From the NCBI RefSeq assembly GCF_017744445.1, contig NZ_JAGIBH010000004.1, positions 233,937 through 297,936 on the forward strand: a DNA stretch of 64,000 bases, read 5' to 3'. Position numbers and translations under genes: made by a program. The notes below the pieces were generated by a model that saw nothing but the letters and a program-made list of their open reading frames with translations, was not told the DNA's origin and searched no databases. The stretch is from Caulobacter sp. (GTDB lineage: Bacteria; Pseudomonadota; Alphaproteobacteria; Caulobacterales; Caulobacteraceae). Positions 45,507-53,491 of this stretch are shown here, piece after piece; position 1 is the stretch's first letter, and each line of letters opens with the position of its first letter.

Positions 45507-47050
45507 TGCGCGTCGTGCGCCTGGCGTCCGAAATCGACTTCGCCGGCTGGCGGACGGCCGCACGGTCGCTGCGGGCCGAGGGCGTGGAGCCGCAGGCGGT
45601 GGTGTGGACGGTCGAGCGGGAGCTGTTCTCGCTGGAGAACGCCCCCTCCGTCACGCCGCCTATCGGCGCCGCGCCACCTCCCCCGCAAGCGGGGCAGGAG
45701 GGTGAAGCTGCCTCCTCCCTCGTGAAACGGGGGAGGTGGCTCGCTGCGGATACGCAGCGAGACGGAGGGGGCGCTCCGACCTTCAGCGTGCCAGCGTCGT
45801 TCCTGGAACTGGCCGAGCAGGTGATCCAACACCGCAGTCCCGATCGCCTAGCCCTGCTCTACCGCATCCTGTGGCGGCTGGAGCGCGAGCCGCGGCTGAT
45901 CGACAATCCGGCCGATCCCGACATGGCCCGCGCCCGCGACATGGCGAAAGCCGTCAGCCGCTCGGCTCATAAGATGAAGGCCTTCGTCCGCTTCCGCCTG
46001 GTGGAGGGCGCGGCCAGCGAAACCTACGCCGCCTGGTTCGAGCCGGCCCACCGCGTCACCGAGGCCACCGCCGGCTTCTTCGTGCGCCGCTTCACCAACA
46101 TGGACTGGACGATCCTGACGCCCGACGCCTGCGTGGCCTGGGACCGTGAGCGGCTGATGGTGTCGGAAGGGGCGGACCCGGCCGACGCGCCGTCCGAGGA
46201 CGCCCAGGAGGAGCTCTGGCGCACCTACTACGCCTCGATCTTCAATCCGGCCCGCCTGAACCCCAAACAGATGCGTCAGGAGATGCCGAAACGCTATTGG
46301 CGGAACCTGCCTGAGGCGGCGCTCATTCCGGAGTTGATCGAGACCGCCCAGGAGCGCGCCGCCGCCATGGTCGCCGCCACGCCTCGCCAGCCCTCCGACC
46401 GGGTGCTGAAAGCCGCCCTGCGCCACGCGCGCGACGCCTCCTATGAGGGCGGCATCCCTGCCGGCCTGGACGAGGTCGAGGCCGGCGTGGCCGTCTGCCG
46501 CCGCTGCGACCTCTGGCGCGACGCGACGCAAGGCGTGCCAGGCGAGGGCATGAGACATGCGCCACTGATGTTCGTGGGCGAGCAGCCGGGTGATCAGGAG
46601 GATCTTGCGGGTCGCCCGTTCGTCGGCCCGGCCGGCCAGGTGTTCGACAAGGCCCTTGCCGAGGCCGGCGTCGCCCGCGACCGGACCTTCGTCACCAACG
46701 CCGTGAAGCACTTCAAGCACGAATTGCGCGGCAAACGACGCATCCACAAGACCCCCGATCGTGGCGAGGTCACCGCCTGCCGCTGGTGGCTGGACGCCGA
46801 GCGGCGGCTGGTGAAGCCGCGCGTGGTGGTGATGCTGGGCGCGACGGCGGCCCTGAGCGTGATGGGCAAGCCCACGCCGATCGGGGCCAATCGGGGGAAG
46901 GCGCTGCAACTGCCTGACCAGAGCCAGGGCCTGGTGACCTACCACCCGTCGTTCCTGCTGCGCCTGCCGGACGCGGACGCCAAGGCGCGGGCCTATGCGG
47001 AGTTTGTCCAGGACCTGCGGCTGGCCGGGGAACTGGCGGGTTTGGCATAA
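45506..47050 (+). CDS. udgX: UdgX-type uracil-DNA binding protein with N-terminal DUF4130-like domain
   Basis: A 514-residue two-domain protein. About residues 1-260 are the DUF4130-like part (SVPASFLELAEQVIQHRSPD, LLYRILWRLEREPRLIDNPA, and TNMDWTILTPDACVAWD). The C-terminal 200 residues are a family-4-like uracil-DNA glycosylase fold with VGEQPGDQEDLAGRPFVGPA and the UdgX loop GKRRIHKTP, whose His is known to bond covalently to the uracil site. Residues about 45-90 (NAPSVTPPIGAAPPPPQAGQ onward) are a translated palindromic repeat. The gene is translationally coupled to the radical SAM gene. Confidence 0.93.
   Translation: MRVVRLASEIDFAGWRTAARSLRAEGVEPQAVVWTVERELFSLENAPSVTPPIGAAPPPPQAGQEGEAASSLVKRGRWLAADTQRDGGGAPTFSVPASFLELAEQVIQHRSPDRLALLYRILWRLEREPRLIDNPADPDMARARDMAKAVSRSAHKMKAFVRFRLVEGAASETYAAWFEPAHRVTEATAGFFVRRFTNMDWTILTPDACVAWDRERLMVSEGADPADAPSEDAQEELWRTYYASIFNPARLNPKQMRQEMPKRYWRNLPEAALIPELIETAQERAAAMVAATPRQPSDRVLKAALRHARDASYEGGIPAGLDEVEAGVAVCRRCDLWRDATQGVPGEGMRHAPLMFVGEQPGDQEDLAGRPFVGPAGQVFDKALAEAGVARDRTFVTNAVKHFKHELRGKRRIHKTPDRGEVTACRWWLDAERRLVKPRVVVMLGATAALSVMGKPTPIGANRGKALQLPDQSQGLVTYHPSFLLRLPDADAKARAYAEFVQDLRLAGELAGLA
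45640..45773. repeat. Palindromic repeat inserted in frame within udgX
   Basis: The outer arms CGCCCCCTCCGTC (45640-45652) and GACGGAGGGGGCG (45761-45773) are perfect. The inner arms GCCACCTCCCCCG (45673-45685) and CGGGGGAGGTGGC (45728-45740) are perfect. Small hairpins lie between, such as TCGCTGCG-GATA-CGCAGCGA. All 134 bases are read through as about 45 codons of udgX. It shares GCCACCTCCCCCGC with the intergenic element at 47064-47172. Confidence 0.8.
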
Positions 47051-47063
47051 CAAAAACAAGATG

Positions 47064-47172
47064 CTCCCCCGCGATGCGGGGGAGCTGTCGCGTAGCGACT
47101 GAGGAGGCTAATGCGGCCTAGGCCCAGGTCGCCCCCGGCCCTCCGGGCCACCTCCCCCGCATCGCGGGGGAG
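47064..47172. repeat. Inverted repeat between udgX and hemerythrin gene (CTCCCCCGC family)
   Basis: CTCCCCCGCGATGCGGGGGAG (47064-47084) and its reverse-complement version at 47152-47172 each form a hairpin. Between them are TCGCGTAGCGA and GGCCTAGGCC-like small palindromes. It shares the GCCACCTCCCCCGC segment with the repeat inside udgX, so both look like copies of one element. The two flanking genes converge on it. Confidence 0.78.
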
Positions 47173-47176
47173 GATC

Positions 47177-47713
47177 TTAATGCGCGGCCTTGCCGCCGTA
47201 CTCCGCCATCAGCTCCTCCTTGCGGGCCTTCATGCGTTCGCCCATGCCCTCGAGGTCTTCGTCGCCCTTCTTGGCCTGGGCGAAGAAGCCGCCGGGCTGC
47301 TCCTCTTCCTTGACGTGGTGCTTGATGTACTCGCCCAGCACCTTGACCTTGGCGTCGTAGAACTCCTGGCCGGGCTTCATGGCCTCGATCTCGGCGATCA
47401 GCTTCTTGGCCCCGTCGTGCTCGACATAGGCCTCGTCGATCAGGTCGTCCTCGACCTCGCCGCGGCTCTCCGGATAGAGGACCTCTTCCTCGATCTGGGT
47501 GTGGACCTTCAGGGCCAGGGCGATCTTGTTGAACAGCGCCAGCTTCTCGGCGTCGCTCTCGAGCTGTTCGTACTCGTCGAACATCGCCTCCACCTCGCGG
47601 TGGTCCTTCTTGAGCAGGGTGATGGCCAGCGGATCGCGGCGGCCCGTGCGGCGGGTCGACTTGCGCGGCTTGGCGGACTTGGTCTTGCTGGATGACTTGG
47701 CGGCAGCGGCCAT
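47177..47713 (-). CDS. Hemerythrin HHE-domain protein
   Basis: About 178 residues from the ATG at 47713; the longer frame is not used. A Lys/Ser/Thr-rich basic N-terminus (AAAAKSSSKTKSAKPRKSTR) precedes a four-helix HHE domain with diiron ligands in LLKKDHREVEAMF, KVHTQIEEEVLYPES, EHDGAKKLI and KHHVKEEEQPGGFF. Such proteins bind oxygen or sense oxygen, iron or nitric oxide. The basic tail could bind nucleic acid, which is inferred. It is convergent with udgX. Confidence 0.9.
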   Translation of the reverse strand: MAAAAKSSSKTKSAKPRKSTRRTGRRDPLAITLLKKDHREVEAMFDEYEQLESDAEKLALFNKIALALKVHTQIEEEVLYPESRGEVEDDLIDEAYVEHDGAKKLIAEIEAMKPGQEFYDAKVKVLGEYIKHHVKEEEQPGGFFAQAKKGDEDLEGMGERMKARKEELMAEYGGKAAH

Positions 47714-47859
47714 TGGAATGTCTCCCTCGATGTTCCCGACCGCCAACAAACCCCCGCCCGCTCCGGATGTTCCGAAGGCTAAGCATTTCAATCAAAAGAG
47801 ATTTTGCGAACCGCTCGCAGTGTCGAGCGGCCGACGCCCGGCCGCTCGACAGGTCGCGA

Positions 47860-48048
47860 TCAGCGGTTCTGGACGTTGCCCGAATGGCTGGTGTTCTGGC
47901 GCAGATTGCCCGAACTGCCCTGCTCGTCGAGGTTCACGTCGGCATTGCCGGGCTGCTTGCCGGCCAGCTCGGCCTGACCGTCGTCCAGGTCCGGCTTCTG
48001 ACCCTTGAAGGCGCGTTGTTCGGGCAGGATGGGGGGCGGCTTGGACAT
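47860..48048 (-). CDS. Small hydrophilic protein of unknown function
   Basis: A 62-residue protein rich in Gln, Asn, Asp, Gly and Pro (for example DEQGSSGNLRQNTSHSGNVQ), likely disordered. GAGGAGG lies 5 bases upstream of the ATG at 48048, which favours real translation; the longer frame to 48087 is less likely. No cysteine, signal peptide or membrane segment. Family not recognised. It follows the hybrid kinase gene's strand but is downstream of it by 59 bases. Confidence 0.65.
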   Translation of the reverse strand: MSKPPPILPEQRAFKGQKPDLDDGQAELAGKQPGNADVNLDEQGSSGNLRQNTSHSGNVQNR

Positions 48049-48107
48049 GGCGTCCTCCTCTAGGTGATCGAATTCAACCGATCCCACGGGAAGCGGGTTC
48101 CTACGCC

Positions 48108-49823
48108 CTAGCTCGCCCGCTGCAGGGCCGTGTCCAGCTCGGTGGCCAGGGCTTCGATGCGGTAGGGCTTGATCAGCACGCGCCGGCCCTCGTTGGTCGC
48201 GGCCGCCGCGGCGGCGCTGTAGCCGGTGGTCAGGATCACCGGCAGGCTGGGACGCAGGCGCGAGATGTCCCGCGCCAGGTCCAGGCCGCCGATGTCGCCC
48301 GGCATGACCATGTCGCTGAACACCAGGTCGAAGGCCCCGTCCTTGCGCAGCACGTCCAGGGCGCCCAGGGCCTCGCCGGCGCGGACCACCTCATAGCCCA
48401 GCTCGCGCAGCATTTCCTCGACCAGCTGGGCGACGCTGTCGTCGTCCTCGACCAGCAGGATGCGGTAGCGCCCGATCGGGCCGGCCTTGCGCGGGGCGAT
48501 GGCGGCCGGCTCGCTGGCCAGGGCCTTGGTCGAGCGCGGGATGCGCAGCCAGATGGTCGTGCCCTCGCCCAGCTTGCTGTCCACGCCAGCCTCGCCGCCC
48601 GACGCGCGGGCGAAGCCGTAGACCTGCGACAGGCCAAGGCCCGTGCCCTTGCCGACGGCCTTGGTGGTGAAGAACGGCTCGAACAGCCGCGTGATCATCT
48701 CGGGCGCCACGCCGACCCCGGTGTCGCGGATCCCTAGGCGGATCATGTCCCCTACCCCGTCCGGACGACCGGAGGGCTCGTTGCGGGCCTCGATGGTGAT
48801 CGTGCCGCCATCGGGCATGGCGTCGCGGGCGTTGATGGCGATGTTCAGCACCGCCACCTCCAGCTGCGAGGCGTCGACCTCGATGCGCCACAGGTCGGGC
48901 GGCAGGTTGATCTCGACCTTGACGTCCTCGCGCAGGGAGCGGTCCAGCAGGGCGTGCATGCCGGCCAGGCGCGTGGCGATGTCGACCACCTCGGGCTTCA
49001 GCGGCGTGCGGCGCGAGAAGGCCAGCAACTGCTGGGTCAGGCTGGCCCCGCGGTCGATGGCCTGGCGCACGCCCTGGCGCAGGCGCTCGCGCCGCGCGGG
49101 ATCGGTGGTGCGGTCCAAGAGGTCGATGCCGCTGGAAGCGACCATCAAGAGGTTGTTGAAGTCGTGGGCCACGCCGCCGGTCAGCTGGCCCATGGCCTCC
49201 ATCTTCTGCGACTGGCGCAAGGCCGCCTCGGCTTTTTCGCGCTCGCGGATCTCGGCCTGCAGCTTGCGGTTGGCCTCGCCCTCGCGCGCGCCGGCCGCGC
49301 CCAGTACGGCGACCAGCAGGGCGGCCATGACGATCAGCAAGGCAAAGCCGGCATACCGCATCGCCCGCCTGGCCGGCGATTCCAGCACCGAGCGCAGATA
49401 GACCGAACCCAGCACCGTCTCGCCCTCGGTCACCGGCGAGGTCAGCACCAGCCGCGCGCCGTCCAGGCGCGGCGGGCCCAGGGTGTTGCGATCCGGCGGC
49501 GGCGGCGCGCCGGGACGGGTGTAGGCGGCCGTCAGCTGCCCCTGCATGTCGTAGGCGGCCACGGCCTCGACGTCGGGGTTGGAGCTTTGGGCCCCCACAT
49601 ATTCGCGCGCCGCCGAGCGGTCGTCGAAGGCCAGGGGCGCGGCCATGCTGCCGGCCAGGATGCGCAGCTGCACCTCGGCCGCCCGGTGACGCTCCTGCTG
49701 GCCCAGATGCTCGTTATAGGCGGCCATGCCGAAAGCGGCCGCGACGATGGCCACGGCCAGGCCGATCGCCATCGATACGGTCAGGGCGGGCCGAAGGCCC
49801 ATGCGGCCGCCAAAAGCCTTCAT
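48108..49823 (-). CDS. Hybrid histidine kinase with CHASE-like periplasmic sensor
   Basis: A 571-residue membrane kinase. TM1 is at about 12-33 and TM2 at about 160-178, enclosing a sensor of about 125 residues that fits CHASE8-type domains (RILAGSMAAPLAFDDRSAAR). HisKA has VAHDFNNLLMVASSGIDLL, the kinase core has NIAINARDAMPDGG and GTGLGLSQVYGFA, and a C-terminal receiver has LVFSDMVMPGDIGG and VLIKPYR. The start overlaps the stop of a YfiR-like gene (ATGA). In the YfiBNR system YfiR restrains a CHASE8 protein, so YfiR-like control of this kinase is a strong inference. Confidence 0.9.
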   Translation of the reverse strand: MKAFGGRMGLRPALTVSMAIGLAVAIVAAAFGMAAYNEHLGQQERHRAAEVQLRILAGSMAAPLAFDDRSAAREYVGAQSSNPDVEAVAAYDMQGQLTAAYTRPGAPPPPDRNTLGPPRLDGARLVLTSPVTEGETVLGSVYLRSVLESPARRAMRYAGFALLIVMAALLVAVLGAAGAREGEANRKLQAEIREREKAEAALRQSQKMEAMGQLTGGVAHDFNNLLMVASSGIDLLDRTTDPARRERLRQGVRQAIDRGASLTQQLLAFSRRTPLKPEVVDIATRLAGMHALLDRSLREDVKVEINLPPDLWRIEVDASQLEVAVLNIAINARDAMPDGGTITIEARNEPSGRPDGVGDMIRLGIRDTGVGVAPEMITRLFEPFFTTKAVGKGTGLGLSQVYGFARASGGEAGVDSKLGEGTTIWLRIPRSTKALASEPAAIAPRKAGPIGRYRILLVEDDDSVAQLVEEMLRELGYEVVRAGEALGALDVLRKDGAFDLVFSDMVMPGDIGGLDLARDISRLRPSLPVILTTGYSAAAAAATNEGRRVLIKPYRIEALATELDTALQRAS

Positions 49824-50413
49824 TTGCCGCCATCCCGCGGCGGCGCCGACAGCGCCAGCAGCTTCGAACTCAGGGTCAGGCCGGCGGCCTGGGCGGCGTC
49901 GGCCCGGATCGAGAAGCGCAGGCGATTCTCGACGGTGACGAACTGGACCATGGCCCCGCTGGCTTCCAGGTCCTCGTCGGCCACGGTCAGGACCGGCTTG
50001 CCGGCCACCACGGCCAGCATCTGCTGCGGGGTCTGCTGGCGCGAGGCGCTGAGGAACAGCAGGTGGCAGCCCACGCCCTTGGCCACGGTCGGCAGGCGGA
50101 TGACGGTCACAGGATGGTCGCCGACATGCAGGACGCCGGCGACGCGGTCGATGGCCCCGCCGAACGGGTCACGCCCGCCCACGCACAGCCGGAACGGGCT
50201 GCCCGGCGCCTCGAAGGCTGTCTCGGGCCAGTCGACGAAGGGGGTGAACTTGGCCAGATAGCCGGCCTTCAAGGCGTAGCCCGGCTCCTGCTCTCCGGCC
50301 TGGGCGACACCGATAAACGCGCACGCGAAAGCCGCCGCCGTGATGACCCACGACGACCGAGCACGCCAACCGGGCTTAGGTCCCGGGGCACTGGGCGGGA
50401 AACCCAAAACCAT
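49820..50413 (-). CDS. YfiR-family (DUF4154) periplasmic protein
   Basis: About 197 residues from the ATG at 50413, which has GGGGGA upstream and leaves a signal peptide (SSWVITAAAFACAFIGVAQA). The mature part has the YfiR pattern YALKAGYLAKFTPFVDWPET, LCVGGRDPFGGAIDRV and C-terminal VENRLRFSIRADAAQAAGL. YfiR proteins are small periplasmic repressors acting on a partner membrane protein. Here the partner is the overlapping hybrid kinase, not a diguanylate cyclase. Confidence 0.87.
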   Translation of the reverse strand: MVLGFPPSAPGPKPGWRARSSWVITAAAFACAFIGVAQAGEQEPGYALKAGYLAKFTPFVDWPETAFEAPGSPFRLCVGGRDPFGGAIDRVAGVLHVGDHPVTVIRLPTVAKGVGCHLLFLSASRQQTPQQMLAVVAGKPVLTVADEDLEASGAMVQFVTVENRLRFSIRADAAQAAGLTLSSKLLALSAPPRDGGK

Positions 50414-50530
50414 ACGCCTGTCCCCCATGGGAATCTGAACGCGAAGCACAGCTGTTCGATCCCACACCGATGACATTTTGGAGGCAAGGGTCGGCCACAC
50501 GACAAAATCGAAAAGAGCGACCGGAACGCA

Positions 50531-50558
50531 AAAGGCCCGGGGCGAACCCCGGGCCTTT
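50531..50558 (-). terminator. Rho-independent terminator of tRNA-His
   Basis: A perfect 12-bp stem AAAGGCCCGGGG / CCCCGGGCCTTT closes a 4-base loop (CGAA on the + strand). On the minus strand it ends in TTTT just after the tRNA 3' end at 50570. Confidence 0.85.
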
Positions 50559-50569
50559 CAGTGCTGCGA

Positions 50570-50646
50570 TGGTACCAGCTCTCGGGCTCGAACCGAGGAC
50601 CTCTAGATCCACAATCTAGCGCTCTAACCAACTGAGCTAAGCCGGC
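50570..50646 (-). tRNA. tRNA-His (GTG)
   Basis: A 77-base cloverleaf including encoded CCA. The acceptor starts GCCGGCTTAGC, the D arm is AGCTCAGTTGGTTAGAGC, the anticodon loop is TTGTGGA in a CTAGA/TCTAG stem (anticodon at 50610-50612), and the T loop is TTCGAAC. The base before the first acceptor pair is A, not G, and the discriminator is A. So it lacks the usual G-1:C73 identity pair, as known for alphaproteobacterial tRNA-His. Confidence 0.95.
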
Positions 50647-50770
50647 TCATCGCGAGGCGCTGTCTTTAGTCGCATCGGCCCCAAGGATCAAGCGCCGATC
50701 CGGACGATTTTAACAGGAAAACGTCCCCCCGTCAGAAACCGCCGTCGGGAGCGGAAACTGGACCGAAAAG

Positions 50771-50801
50771 AAAAACGCCCCGGAGCCGAAACTCCGGGGC
50801 G
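50771..50801 (-). terminator. Rho-independent terminator of exbB-exbD-tonB operon
   Basis: CGCCCCGGAG (50776-50785) and CTCCGGGGCG (50792-50801) form a perfect 10-bp stem with a 6-base loop. On the minus strand it is followed by TTTTTCTTTTC. It lies 28 bases after the tonB stop. Confidence 0.88.
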
Positions 50802-50829
50802 CTTCTTTAGCTTCGCCTGGATCCAGGTC

Positions 50830-51561
50830 CTATTGCGGGACTTGGAACACCAGCGGGACGGTCACCTGACCACCGTCGACGGGCGCGCCGTCGAGGGTCT
50901 TAGGCTTCATCCGGAACAGGCGCGACAGACGCAGGGCAGCGTCGCCGAAGCCCATGTCCGCAGGGTTCTCGGAGACTACAGAGCAGCTCTCCAGGGTACC
51001 CTTGGCCGTCACGGTGCACGAGATCGTCGCGCGACCGGAGACTTCCATCCGTTGAGCACGGTCCGGATAGTATCGGGCCATGTCGTCACCGCTCGGCTTA
51101 CGAGCCCAGTCAGGGCGCGTGATGACCGAAGCGCGAGCCGGCGGGTTCGTCGGAACCGGCGGCACGGCGGAGATCACCGGCGGAGCCGTCGTCTCGACCC
51201 GCTTTTCAACGGGCGGGATCGGCAGCGGCGGCGGCGGCGTCACGTCCGGCGGCGGAGCCACCGGGGGACGCGGCTGGACCACGGCCGGAGGCGGCGGCGG
51301 TTCGTTGGTCGGCGGCGGCGGCGGAGGAGGCGGCGGAGGCGGCGGCGGAGGCGGAGGCAGCTCCACATCCACGGCTTCGTCCGAATACTCCTGGAACACC
51401 GCTTCGAACTTCTGCTTCGCCAGGTAGGCGAAGAGGAGTGCGTGCAGACCGCAGACCACGATCAGGGCGACGCCGAACGGCCCCATACCCTTTTTGCGAC
51501 GCGGGCCGTCAGAGGTGAGCGGATCGTAGTGGCGATGCTCGGGCGTTTGTTGTTCAGCCAT
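50830..51561 (-). CDS. tonB: TonB energy transducer
   Basis: A 243-residue TonB. The N-terminal anchor (GPFGVALIVVCGLHALLFAY) is followed by a long Pro-rich spacer with an uninterrupted polyproline run at about residues 70-85, then the C-terminal TonB domain ([20 protein letters not shown], and FRMKPKTLDGAPVDG). It is the last gene of exbB-exbD-tonB and ends at a clear terminator. It transmits proton-motive energy to TonB-dependent receptors such as those at 12186 and 62955. Confidence 0.94.
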   Translation of the reverse strand: MAEQQTPEHRHYDPLTSDGPRRKKGMGPFGVALIVVCGLHALLFAYLAKQKFEAVFQEYSDEAVDVELPPPPPPPPPPPPPPPPTNEPPPPPAVVQPRPPVAPPPDVTPPPPLPIPPVEKRVETTAPPVISAVPPVPTNPPARASVITRPDWARKPSGDDMARYYPDRAQRMEVSGRATISCTVTAKGTLESCSVVSENPADMGFGDAALRLSRLFRMKPKTLDGAPVDGGQVTVPLVFQVPQ

Positions 51562-51574
51562 GCAGCACCCCTAC

Positions 51575-52006
51575 TTAGCTATCATCCCGTCCAACGAGAG
51601 CCACGCTGTAGAAGCCGTTATCCTGGAGGGTGTTCATAACCTCCATGAAAGCCCCGTAGCGAACCTTTTCGTCGGCCCGGATGAAGATGCGCTCCTTAGT
51701 CGGATCGCGTCGGCCCATACCTTTGACGATGTCCTGACCCATCTCGTCGATGGAAGTCTGGTTGTCACCGATATAGAGCTGCCCCGTCGACTTGATCGAG
51801 ATGTAGACCGGCTTCGGCGGGTTGGGAGTTGCTTTCGCCACCGCCGCGGGCAGGTTCACTTCGATCGACACGGAGGCGAGCGGAGCCGCCACCATGAAGA
51901 TGATCAGGAGGACCAGCATAACGTCCACGAAGGGCGTAACGTTGATCTCGCTGTTCTGTTCGACGTTGAACCTGTCGCCCCCACCGCCTGAGAGTTTGGC
52001 GGCCAT
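51575..52006 (-). CDS. exbD: ExbD biopolymer transport protein
   Basis: A 143-residue protein with one membrane segment holding the functional Asp in INVTPFVDVMLVLLIIFMVA (about residues 22-42), then a periplasmic domain (SIEVNLPAAVAKATPNPPKP). It forms the proton channel complex with ExbB. It is 5 bases after exbB and 13 bases before tonB, all on the minus strand. Confidence 0.95.
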   Translation of the reverse strand: MAAKLSGGGGDRFNVEQNSEINVTPFVDVMLVLLIIFMVAAPLASVSIEVNLPAAVAKATPNPPKPVYISIKSTGQLYIGDNQTSIDEMGQDIVKGMGRRDPTKERIFIRADEKVRYGAFMEVMNTLQDNGFYSVALVGRDDS

Positions 52007-52011
52007 GGGTG

Positions 52012-52911
52012 TTACGCCCCCTTGTCGAGCTGACGCGAGATGGCGTTCATCAGTTCAGCAACGAAGCCTTCCGAGCGGGTGCCGTAACCCGAGATGCGGG
52101 TCTGGAAGTAGTTGTAGAAGATAACGGCCGGGATAGCGGCGAAGAGGCCGATACCGGTGGCCAGCAGAGCTTCAGCGATACCCGGCGCGACGACGGCCAG
52201 GTTGGTCGTGTTGGTGTTCGCGATGCCGATGAACGACGTCATGATGCCGTAAACCGTACCGAACAGACCGATGAACGGACCGGCCGAACCGACCGAGGCC
52301 AGGAACACCATGCCGCCCGACAGGCGCTTGGCCAGCGAGGCTTGCACCGCGTTGATGGCGTAGGTGGCGCGAGCCAGCGTCGAGTCGCGGTGCTCGCCGG
52401 CGACGGCCAGACCCGCTTGACGCGACAGTTCAACTTCCTGCGAGGCGGCGGCGGCCATGTCGGCCATCGGGTTGCCTTCGAATTCTTCCGACGAGCTGAT
52501 GCGCGCGATGTCGGCGATCGAGCGAGCGCCGCGGAAGGCTTCCAGGAACTTGTCCGATTGCTTGTTCAGGCCAGCGAACTCGAAAATCTTGGTGAGCAGC
52601 AGAACCCACGAGAAGACCGAGGCCAGCAGCAGGCCGATCATGACGACCTTAACGACGGCGCCAGCGGCGAGGAACATGCCGACGGGCGTCAGCGAGTGGC
52701 CGCCCTTCTTCTCGCCGCCTTCTTCGGCGGGAGCGGCTTCCGGAGCCGGAGCAGCAGCAGCGGCGTCAGCGGCCGGAGCGGCGGGGGCGGCGGCTTCCGA
52801 AGTCGCGGGGGCCGGAGCCGCGGCGTCTTGGGCGAAAGCCGGGGCGCTCGCCATCAGCGCGACGGCGCCGACGAGAGCGATGAGGGGGGTCTTCCGTTTA
52901 ATGTCGAGCAT
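52012..52911 (-). CDS. exbB: ExbB/TolQ-family proton channel subunit
   Basis: About 299 residues from the ATG at 52911; the frame continues to 53175 but that part is not protein-like. A signal peptide (KTPLIALVGAVALMASAPAF) and an Ala/Pro-rich linker to residue ~70 precede the MotA/TolQ domain with three membrane segments (GMFLAAGAVVKVVMIGLLLA, GPFIGLFGTVYGIMTSFIGI and IGLFAAIPAVIFYNYF). This extended N-terminus is usual for alphaproteobacterial ExbB. First gene of exbB-exbD-tonB. Confidence 0.94.
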   Translation of the reverse strand: MLDIKRKTPLIALVGAVALMASAPAFAQDAAAPAPATSEAAAPAAPAADAAAAAPAPEAAPAEEGGEKKGGHSLTPVGMFLAAGAVVKVVMIGLLLASVFSWVLLLTKIFEFAGLNKQSDKFLEAFRGARSIADIARISSSEEFEGNPMADMAAAASQEVELSRQAGLAVAGEHRDSTLARATYAINAVQASLAKRLSGGMVFLASVGSAGPFIGLFGTVYGIMTSFIGIANTNTTNLAVVAPGIAEALLATGIGLFAAIPAVIFYNYFQTRISGYGTRSEGFVAELMNAISRQLDKGA

Positions 52912-53491
52912 CTTTCGCCAGTTCCTGATTGGTCTAGCACGTTTGGACCGAGGGTCGTCGCGCGAGAGCGTGTCCACCCTAACTCTGAATAGCCCGCCTT
53001 GGAGTTCGATTGCTCTCTCTCCGCGGCGGACCCGCTTCGCTGCGCTCGACCCGTTACGCCCCTCACGAGGACCAAGGTCACCGGAAGGATCGTTTCGAAG
53101 CGCGGGCAACCGACGCCCTGTTAGGGGCTCCGGTCTTACCGCAATGTTAGAATTGCGGCTGTGGTCCTTTGGCAACCCCTTTTCGCACCGTCAAGGGGCT
53201 GATGTGGGCACAAAATCGTCGTAGATGGCCCGCCCCCCCGCCCATTGCCGCGCCGCACAAAAGGGTTTTCTGGAAAAAGGGGCGGTTTTTCCCTGGCAAC
53301 GAGAAAATCCATGCTGCACTGCAGCAAGGCAACAAAACATCGGTCGATGAAGAAAGGCGCCCGCCGACTTGGCAGATGGGGCCGCGGACCGGACGGTCAA
53401 CCGTCGACATGACGGAAAAACGACAATGCGGATCGCCCTGCTTCAGGACGCCCGCTTAGCGTTCGCTTCCAGATTGGAAGAAGAAGAGAAG
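52912..53491. other. Gene-free region upstream of exbB
   Basis: About 580 bases with no credible gene, between the exbB start and the 3' end of tRNA-Phe. It should hold the exbB promoter. A perfect 7-bp inverted repeat CCGCAAT-N6-ATTGCGG is at 53139-53158, about 230 bases upstream of exbB, and a C-rich tract is at 53228-53241. I could not assign a Fur or other operator with confidence. Confidence 0.6.

Noticed and set aside
27094..47172. Repeated palindromes as a possible CRISPR array
   Set aside because: They are single, widely spaced inverted repeats of different sequence, with no direct repeats at regular spacing and no cas genes.
53139..53158. CCGCAAT-N6-ATTGCGG as a Fur box for exbB
   Set aside because: Symmetry is good but I cannot match it to a verified Fur consensus for this group, and it lies about 230 bases from the start codon.
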